From KACC-23026 sp963829575 (GTDB lineage Bacteria; Bacillota; Bacilli; Bacillales; Sporolactobacillaceae): 64,000 nucleotides of DNA. Position numbers and translations under genes: made by a program. A model generated the notes under the pieces. That model saw nothing but the letters and a program-made list of their open reading frames with translations. It made no database searches and was not told where the DNA came from. Positions 58,431 through 64,000 of the stretch are shown in pieces (the stretch's first letter is position 1; the number at the start of each line of letters is the position of its first letter). The stretch covers positions 248,001 to 312,000 of the forward strand of contig CAWHJF010000003.1 of NCBI GenBank assembly GCA_963829575.1. The letters are read 5' to 3'.

Positions 58431-58473
58431 AAAGAACAGTTAGTGAAGAGGCCGCCTCCCGCAACTGTTCTTT
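58431..58473 (-). terminator. Terminator upstream of the prp promoter
   Basis: AAAGAACAGTT pairs with AACTGTTCTTT, followed by TTTTTTC on the minus strand. It probably ends transcripts coming from the MCP-like gene and separates them from the prp unit. Confidence 0.8.
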
Positions 58474-58494
58474 CTAGTATTAAAAATGTCTTTT

Positions 58495-58810
58495 TCTAAA
58501 AGATTGTTGCTATTGTAATAAAATCCAGCGAAAATAGCCGAGGTTCGGACCACAACACATATTGAGTGTTCCTCAGCACCGCCTACTCAAGAAGCGTAAC
58601 CTAGAGGGCTGCTGGGAATAGCAAGCCAGGCGAGCCCCCGCAGGACATAGGCAGAGGAGCCGCGCGGAATGCCCGCGGCAATAGCCTCCTCGCCTTCGCG
58701 TGTTTTATTCGTTTTGCGACGAGGAATATACGTCCTCGCGATAGATGGAAACGCAGGAGCAAGCGAGGGTATTTTCGCATCATTAAAAAATAAAAAAGTT
58801 CACGAACAGC
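58495..58810 (-). repeat. Palindromic intergenic repeat, copy E (long form)
   Basis: Shares with copy D a module of about 100 bases (plus strand GCGAAAATAGCCGAGGTTCG, GAGTGTTCCTCAGCACCGCC, CTCAAGAAGCGTAACCTAGA). It also has GCCAGGCGAGCCCCCGCAGG, GGAATGCCCGCGGC and a further 90 bases with GACGAGGAATATACGTCCTC, which resembles copy F. Ends match the family (AAAGATTGTTGCTATTG and, on the minus strand, GTGAACTTTTTTATTTTTTA). Confidence 0.8.
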
Positions 58811-58819
58811 CATAAAAGA

Positions 58820-59641
58820 TTAGATTTTTATAATTTCGGATAAATCTTGAAGTTGGTCACTCACGTTGCGAATCTGCTCCACCGCATCTCCAAGTGTTTG
58901 AACCATGGCCAACTCATCGTTTACTTTGTGAGAAACGGATTGAATCTGTTTGCCAATCAGCTGAATGACTTGTGTCATCTCAGTTAAATTGTTCGAGATC
59001 TGTTTAACGGATGACGAGGATCGCTCTGAGAGTTTGCGAACTTCATTAGCAATGACGGAGAACCCTTGACCGTTCTCTCCAGCATGAGCTGCCTCAATCG
59101 CAGCATTTAAACTAAGAAGCTTGGTTTGGGAAGAAACCTCACCAATAAAACCAACCATGGATTCCATTCCCTCTGATTGCTGTTGAATGTCCGCACCTTT
59201 TACTAATAGATCCTCTGTTATATTATGTAAATAATTGTTCGCTTCTTTAAAGGACTCTAGACTTGCAGTCAACTCTTGAACCATTGCACCCATGGTTCGT
59301 GCTGTATCTTGAAGCGTTTCACGGTTGGATGTCGGGAAAAAGAGACACATTGAACCAACCACGATCTCGTTTTCGATCAACGGGACCCCCGTTCCTTGGT
59401 AGGGAATTCCACCCGTTAATGCCTTATTTCCAACTCGAGTCACACATTTTCCAGTTTGGACCGTTTCTTTTCCAATGCTTCCATCTAAGAAAGGCTTTCC
59501 TTCTGAAAACACTTCTAGAAAGAAGTTCTCCCCAGGTATGGCGAGTTCGTATTCCTCGGTGTTTGTAATCACAAGTTGCGCAAATGGTGTCAGTTGGTGG
59601 ATAAATATGGCTGACTTTTTAAGGTTTTCTAAAAGAGACAA
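58820..59641 (-). CDS. Soluble methyl-accepting chemotaxis-type protein
   Basis: Cytoplasmic chemoreceptor-like protein without membrane segments. The 273-residue product has an N-terminal sensory domain (residues 1 to about 120, resembling the YfmS type, with LTPFAQLVITNTEEY and GTGVPLIENEIVVGSMCLFFP) and a short MCP signalling helix pair with the hairpin tip ...VSSQTKLLSLNAAIEAAHAGENGQGFSVIANEVRKLSERS near 182. Homologue of YfmS in B. subtilis. TTG at 59641 follows GGAG by eight bases. Ligand unknown. It lies between prpC and ktrC in an insertion relative to Bacillus order. Confidence 0.88.
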   Translation of the reverse strand: MSLLENLKKSAIFIHQLTPFAQLVITNTEEYELAIPGENFFLEVFSEGKPFLDGSIGKETVQTGKCVTRVGNKALTGGIPYQGTGVPLIENEIVVGSMCLFFPTSNRETLQDTARTMGAMVQELTASLESFKEANNYLHNITEDLLVKGADIQQQSEGMESMVGFIGEVSSQTKLLSLNAAIEAAHAGENGQGFSVIANEVRKLSERSSSSVKQISNNLTEMTQVIQLIGKQIQSVSHKVNDELAMVQTLGDAVEQIRNVSDQLQDLSEIIKI

Positions 59642-59736
59642 AAGCCTTACTCCTCTCAAATATAAAAGTACCTTAAAGAGTATATCATTAATTTTACAAA
59701 CTTCGACAACGTTTTTAACCCAAATTGTGGTAAATA

Positions 59737-59772
59737 AAAAAAGAGCACTGACCGTTTGGTCAATGCTTAAGA
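59737..59772 (-). terminator. Terminator after ktrC
   Basis: GAGCACTGACC pairs with GGTCAATGCTT(AAGAGC) and is followed by seven T residues on the minus strand. Confidence 0.75.
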
Positions 59773-59829
59773 GCTTTCATTTATCGTTCGTCTCTAGGTT
59801 CTAACCTAGAATTAACTATTAGATAACCG

Positions 59830-60492
59830 TTATTCATCTAACAAATGGTTCTTAAACCGATCGATGTCGACATCGGCTCCAATCACGATTAAAATGTCCC
59901 CTTCTTGAACCGCTTGATCCGCTCTTGGCGAGACGTTGATATGGCCACCTTGTTTAATTGCCACAATATTGACCCCATACTTAGCGCGAACATCCAAGTC
60001 GATTAAATTTTTACCGTGCATGCGATGGCCAGCTACCACTTCCACAATACTATGCTTGTCTGAGAGTTCAAGATAATCTAGAACACTTGTAGAAGTCATG
60101 TTATTTGCAATACGTGCGCCCATATCGCGTTCCGGATGGATCACTTGATCGGCGCCAATTTTGCGCAACACTTTTTCATGATAATCGTTCTGTGCCTTTG
60201 CGGTTACTTTTGGCACACCCATCTCTTTTAGGATCAATGTCGTGAGAATACTGGCTTGAATATTATCCCCGATGGCGACAATCACATGGTCAAAATTTCG
60301 AAGTCCTAGACTTTTTAAAACCGCTTCGTCTGTGGAATCTGCAATGACCGCATGGGTTGCAATATTACTGAATTCGTTCACACGATCTTCGTCATTATCT
60401 ACCGCAAGCACTTCGGCGCCTTCTTCACTCAACTTTTTACAAATTGCTCCGCCAAAGCGGCCAAGACCAATCACAGCAAATTGTTTTTTCAT
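59830..60492 (-). CDS. ktrC: Potassium uptake regulator KtrC
   Basis: Cytoplasmic gating ring of the Ktr potassium channel (TrkA/RCK type), partner of KtrD; binds ATP/ADP and c-di-AMP. The 220-residue product has the Rossmann motif VIGLGRFGGAICKKL near 8, ADSTDEAVLKSLG near 52, VVAIGDN and a C-terminal RCK_C domain (residues 135-218). ATG with GGAGGAG upstream. Neighbour of rnjA in B. subtilis, here displaced by the prp and MCP genes. Confidence 0.93.
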   Translation of the reverse strand: MKKQFAVIGLGRFGGAICKKLSEEGAEVLAVDNDEDRVNEFSNIATHAVIADSTDEAVLKSLGLRNFDHVIVAIGDNIQASILTTLILKEMGVPKVTAKAQNDYHEKVLRKIGADQVIHPERDMGARIANNMTSTSVLDYLELSDKHSIVEVVAGHRMHGKNLIDLDVRAKYGVNIVAIKQGGHINVSPRADQAVQEGDILIVIGADVDIDRFKNHLLDE

Positions 60493-60557
60493 GGTTCTCC
60501 TCCATACGTAGAATGTCTTGACTCAAAACCTCTCAGATTAAGTGTCTCCTCTTTCTC

Positions 60558-61601
60558 TTAACTCTCATTTTTTTGTGGGTCATCCTCATTCGTGAATCGG
60601 TCCAAGTGCCGATTGAAGATCACGAGACGGCTGACAAGGATTAAAGAAGGAAGCAGTAACGCAACCCCTATTATTAGAGCAAAAATGAAGAGTCCACCCG
60701 TCCCTTTGAGCGTAGTGATCTGGTTTAATTTGATGTAAGGATAGATGACGTAAGGCAAATGAGAAATGCCATAACCGAAAAATGCAAATAAATATTGAAG
60801 GGCTACAAATACAAAAGACAACCCGAGTCGTCTCTTACGGAAAACAAGTGTCACAGCGATCAGTAAGCAAACTAAGGAAAGCAAAAACAACCATGCTACA
60901 TTCAAGCTATTCATAAAATGTTCCGAATTATGAGCCTGAAGGGCAACAAACACGAGTGCGCTCGCAAGAACAGTAGGACCGCTCCAAAACAATCCATAGC
61001 CTCTTAATTTCTCAAGGGCCATCTCATCGCCAACCCGATCGGCATAGAAAATGAGAAACATCGCACTGATATAAAGAACAGATACAATTGAAAGAATAAT
61101 CACAGACCAAGAATAAAAACTGGTTGCGAGACTCGACAGCTTAAGATGAATCTGACCATTGTCTTGACTTAAATAACCGCCTTCACTGATGGTAAGCATT
61201 GAAGAAAGGACAACTGGAACGATTAATCCCGTTAAGCCGTAGCCTAAGGCGCACCATTTGCTGGACGCTTTTAACCAATAAAACAAAACCCTAAGAACCA
61301 TTAAGATCAGTGCAGTAAAACTTGGAAGGAGTAGCATTGCCCCAAACTGACGAGCAACTGCAGAGTATAGGCAGACACCCGCTATTAATAGAATAAGAAC
61401 AAGCACACTCACTAATTCCCAGAAAGGAGATAAAAACCGATTAATGATTTGGGTCATCCCGTGACGTTCTCCAGATATATTTTCATAGCTTGCGAAAAAA
61501 CCAGCACCAAAATCAACGGAGGCAACGATCAAATAACCGTACAAAAGAATCCATAATAAGGTGATGACAATCCATTCTGACACCTGGTGATCCACCCCCA
61601 T
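60558..61601 (-). CDS. CydB-like cytochrome bd subunit II, without CydA nearby
   Basis: Integral membrane protein related to cytochrome bd oxidase subunit II. The 347-residue product has the family N-terminal membrane segment with VASVDFGAGFFASY near 25, FWELVSVLVLILLIAGVCLY and eight or nine helices, and IINRFLSPFWE near 52. ATG at 61601 follows GAGGG; the frame runs 12 codons further. No subunit I gene (CydA) lies upstream or downstream in the window: the neighbours are ktrC and an ECF transporter component. Either CydA is encoded elsewhere or the protein has another partner. Confidence 0.75.
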   Translation of the reverse strand: MGVDHQVSEWIVITLLWILLYGYLIVASVDFGAGFFASYENISGERHGMTQIINRFLSPFWELVSVLVLILLIAGVCLYSAVARQFGAMLLLPSFTALILMVLRVLFYWLKASSKWCALGYGLTGLIVPVVLSSMLTISEGGYLSQDNGQIHLKLSSLATSFYSWSVIILSIVSVLYISAMFLIFYADRVGDEMALEKLRGYGLFWSGPTVLASALVFVALQAHNSEHFMNSLNVAWLFLLSLVCLLIAVTLVFRKRRLGLSFVFVALQYLFAFFGYGISHLPYVIYPYIKLNQITTLKGTGGLFIFALIIGVALLLPSLILVSRLVIFNRHLDRFTNEDDPQKNES

Positions 61602-61735
61602 CTTGGGCCCTCTGTTGACAACAAATTTCCAACACAACTCTTAAGCTCTCAAACTTTTCATTGAATGCGCTTCACTAGCATTTTAGCAAAGAACCTGTAA
61701 AAACGCATCCATTCTGTAAAACTTTACATGGCTTT

Positions 61736-62443
61736 TCACGATCCAGAAGAGTTTTCAACGTCCAATAGGCCATATTTTCTTTGAAAACGTTGCAAGATTT
61801 TGATCCAACTCGAACTAAACAAAATGAGGAACACTACATTTGAGAGGGCATGGGCGGTATCAAAATAAAAACTGGATCCATATAAAGTTAAAACGGTCTT
61901 CCAATCCGTAATCTGAAGCCCAAAAAGCGACCAAATATTCATGATCCAGCCAAAGAAGTAGCCCGAAACGATGCCATACCCGACCCGTCCCCATTTGGTT
62001 TGCATCCATTTAAACCTTCTGAGAAGACCCGCTCCACCACCGATCACCCCCCAAGCCACCATTTGCCACGGCGTCCACGGCCCTTGGCCAAGAAAAAGAT
62101 TGGAGACGAGTGCAGCTAGACTGCCGATCACAAATCCGCTCTCACCACCGAATACAAGCCCTGAGACGATAATCACAAAAGTCGTCGGTTGGACGCTTGG
62201 GATCGAAGCAAATGGGATGCGGCTAACGGCTGCGATCGCAGATAGGACCGCTAAAAGTACTAATTCACGGGCTTGTACGTTTTTTCGTTCAAAACGAAGA
62301 AAAAAAGGGAGGAATGTCACCGCAAGGAGGAGAAAGCTCACCCCTTCGTAAGCGTGATGCCAGACCAAAACGACGAAGAGAGCCATAACCGCCAGAACAC
62401 TTCCAATTTTGATCCATCTCATTAAAGGGATGTGACGGTCCAT
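61736..62443 (-). CDS. ECF transporter substrate-binding S component
   Basis: Membrane S component of an energy-coupling factor vitamin transporter. The 235-residue product has six membrane segments and SRIPFASIPSVQPTTFVIIVSG near 94, GFVIGSLAALVSNLFLGQGPWTPWQM near 122, which is typical of S components of the vitamin and cobalamin/precursor class. The ligand cannot be assigned. ATG has GAGGAGG upstream and overlaps the ATPase gene end by 22 bases, indicating coupled expression. Confidence 0.85.
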   Translation of the reverse strand: MDRHIPLMRWIKIGSVLAVMALFVVLVWHHAYEGVSFLLLAVTFLPFFLRFERKNVQARELVLLAVLSAIAAVSRIPFASIPSVQPTTFVIIVSGLVFGGESGFVIGSLAALVSNLFLGQGPWTPWQMVAWGVIGGGAGLLRRFKWMQTKWGRVGYGIVSGYFFGWIMNIWSLFGLQITDWKTVLTLYGSSFYFDTAHALSNVVFLILFSSSWIKILQRFQRKYGLLDVENSSGS

Positions 62444-64000
62444 GTCCGAATCGCCTCCTCTAAAGTCGTGACTTCAGGAACCCCTTCCTGATTTCGAGTT
62501 AATCGATTTAACATGGTGGTGTAAAACGTATTCCCTTTAAAAAAGTCATCAACCGTGTCCTCGGCCGTAATCCGCCCCTCAAATAAAAGGCCACAACGGC
62601 TGGCATAACGGGCGGCAAATTCAATGTCATGGGTCACCATAGCGATCGTCATCCCCTCAGCCTGAAGGGTCTGGATATGCTCGCCAAATCGTTGTTTCAT
62701 ATTTGGATCCAACCCTTTCGTTGGCTCATCAATTAATAAAAGATCAGGTTGGCCAAGGAGCACTCCAATTAAAGCCGCTTTCTGAAGCTCCCCTCCACTC
62801 AAGTCATAGGGATGATGGTGTTTAATTTCTTGAAGCTGAAACAGCTCTAAATACCCCTCAATCCGGTCCGTCATGTGCGGCATTCCGAACTGTGCCGCAA
62901 TCGCATGAAGTTCTTCCTCTACCGTGTCATGCAAGAAAAAGGCCTTGGGATTCTGAGGCAAATAGGCAATTTTAGGCGTCCATTTCTTGAGTGTTTTACC
63001 CTTATAGAGTAATCGCCCAGTTTGGGACTTCACGAGTCCAGAGAGCACTTTAAGCAACGTCGATTTCCCCGATCCATTGGCCCCAACAATGGCAAGAATC
63101 TCGCCTTCTTCAATAGATAGAGATAAGTGATCCAAAACAACCGCTTCTCTCTTTCCATATTGGAAGGTCACCTCTTGAGCTTCCAAGAGAGGGGCATTCC
63201 CCTTATTATAAATCTGCACATTATCCGGATTGGGTAGAGAGGGTTTGTTTTCTTCAATTGTAAGCGATTGAAGCCAGCGTCTGCCCTCTTTTATTGTGAG
63301 CGGCATATGCGGCGTTAGGGTTTCGTGTTCATTGAACTGCCAAAATAAATGATAGAGATTGGGTATATACGCTTGAAACGCTTGATCTCGAGCCGCCATC
63401 CATTCAAACATCACCTCTCTTGGTTGCCCCGAATAGATCAATTGCCCGTGATCAAAGACAATCAATCGGTCCGCCAAAGGTAGGACGTCCTCTAAGCGAT
63501 GCTCTGCCATGACAACGGTTAATCCATAATCTTGATTTAATTGTTGGACCACCTGCAGAAAGTCTCGCGCTGTCACAGGATCTAATTGTGCAGTGGGTTC
63601 GTCGAGCAACAACACAGACGGCTCAAGAAGCAGGACGGACGCGAGATTCACCAATTGCTTTTGACCGCCTGACAGATCCATTGTCTTTTTAGACAAGAGG
63701 CCTTCTAGCCCAAGCGCATGCACCATTTCCGCGAGCTTCCGGCGCATTTGCGAAGTCGGCATCCCGATATTTTCCAGCCCAAAGGCCAGTTCCTCACGCA
63801 CCTGTTCCATGACCATTTGATTCTCAGGATCTTGAAAGACAAATCCAAGTTCTTTAGCATGGGTGAGATCCGACAGTTCTGAAAAATCCGTTCCATTATA
63901 AAATAATTGCCCAGAGCGTACACCGTGAGGCGCAATTTGGTTTTTAAAATGGCGCAGAAACGTTGATTTCCCACTGCCGGATGGGCCGCATAAGACCACA
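62422..64000 (-). CDS. ECF transporter double ATPase (truncated by right edge)
   Basis: Energising ATPase with two ABC cassettes in one chain, like YkoD of B. subtilis. Visible: first Walker A GPSGSGKST, Q-loop FQDPENQM, signature LSGGQKQ, Walker B LLLDEPTA and H-loop AEHRL; second cassette with GANGSGKST near 303, PQNPKAF, LSGGELQ near 396, LLIDEPTKG and THDIEF. Both cassettes look intact. The first Walker A is at the very end of the frame, so about 30 N-terminal residues lie beyond the window. Translationally coupled to the S component; the T component is not in the window. Confidence 0.9.
   Translation of the reverse strand, partial: VVLCGPSGSGKSTFLRHFKNQIAPHGVRSGQLFYNGTDFSELSDLTHAKELGFVFQDPENQMVMEQVREELAFGLENIGMPTSQMRRKLAEMVHALGLEGLLSKKTMDLSGGQKQLVNLASVLLLEPSVLLLDEPTAQLDPVTARDFLQVVQQLNQDYGLTVVMAEHRLEDVLPLADRLIVFDHGQLIYSGQPREVMFEWMAARDQAFQAYIPNLYHLFWQFNEHETLTPHMPLTIKEGRRWLQSLTIEENKPSLPNPDNVQIYNKGNAPLLEAQEVTFQYGKREAVVLDHLSLSIEEGEILAIVGANGSGKSTLLKVLSGLVKSQTGRLLYKGKTLKKWTPKIAYLPQNPKAFFLHDTVEEELHAIAAQFGMPHMTDRIEGYLELFQLQEIKHHHPYDLSGGELQKAALIGVLLGQPDLLLIDEPTKGLDPNMKQRFGEHIQTLQAEGMTIAMVTHDIEFAARYASRCGLLFEGRITAEDTVDDFFKGNTFYTTMLNRLTRNQEGVPEVTTLEEAIRTWTVTSL

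Noticed and set aside
1..64000. CRISPR arrays, tRNA or rRNA genes, prophage, riboswitches
   Set aside because: No regular spacer-repeat arrays, no tRNA-like cloverleaf or rRNA stretch, no phage genes and no recognisable riboswitch core were seen by eye. Covariance searches were not possible.

Overview
The window is a piece of an endospore-forming Bacillales chromosome (Firmicutes). The evidence is gene content and order: mraZ-rsmH-ftsL-pbpB, the ylb block, a ctaA/ctaB-ctaCDEF caa3-oxidase block, the yla block, speA, pdhABCD, def, rpoY-rnjA and ktrC. This is the order known from Bacillus subtilis, shown here in reverse, so most genes lie on the minus strand. Sporulation-linked genes (gerR/ylbO, ylbJ, ylbD, ylaJ, the Y-complex gene ylbF) and bacillithiol synthesis (bshC) fit. 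Several protein sequences are clearly diverged from B. subtilis, and non-ATG starts are frequent. A lineage outside the subtilis group, perhaps near the Sporolactobacillaceae, is possible but not shown.

Layout from left to right. 1-4650: start of the division and cell-wall cluster (pbpB truncated by the left edge, ftsL, rsmH, mraZ with a repeat-type MraZ operator) and bshC. 4965-16300: panE, gerR, rpmF, ylbN, tmcAL (the only plus-strand gene here besides ylbJ), ylbL, ylbK, ylbJ, coaD, rsmD, ylbG, ylbF, ylbE, ylbD. 16500-19550: an M20 amidohydrolase, a LysM-CAP protein, a YugN-like protein and a GNAT acetyltransferase. 19900-26440: caa3 cytochrome oxidase ctaCDEF with haem O and haem A synthases ctaB and ctaA. 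26440-27215: an interval with an IS1182-type transposase remnant and repeats, where B. subtilis has pycA. 27216-37523: ftsW, ylaN, ylaL, ylaK, ylaJ, ylaI, ylaH, typA, ylaF, suhB, a YkzI-like gene and yktB.

37656-44560 holds the main accessory region: a nitronate monooxygenase-like gene, speA, and a tightly overlapping operon (acyl-CoA dehydrogenase, TetR regulator, thioesterase, APH-type kinase, ComB-type phosphatase) behind a strong promoter with a TetR-type palindrome. It resembles a split form of the ACAD10/11 and Lva systems for 4-hydroxyacyl-CoA breakdown. 44841-54361 returns to the core: pdhABCD (with a repeat element inside the operon), ykyA, def, an 800-base interval with a 24-codon ORF, rpoY-rnjA. 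54632-58271 is a methylcitrate-cycle operon (prpC-prpD-prpB) with a good promoter and a CcpA-type cre site. A soluble MCP-like protein, ktrC, a CydB-like protein without CydA, and an ECF transporter S component with a double ATPase (cut by the right edge) complete the window.

No rRNA, tRNA, CRISPR array, intact insertion sequence or prophage was seen. The most notable non-coding feature is a family of about 150-300 base imperfect palindromes with related ends, present in at least six intergenic spaces. The accessory insertions (acyl-CoA operon, prp operon, M20/GNAT genes) sit at points where the conserved gene order is otherwise continuous.
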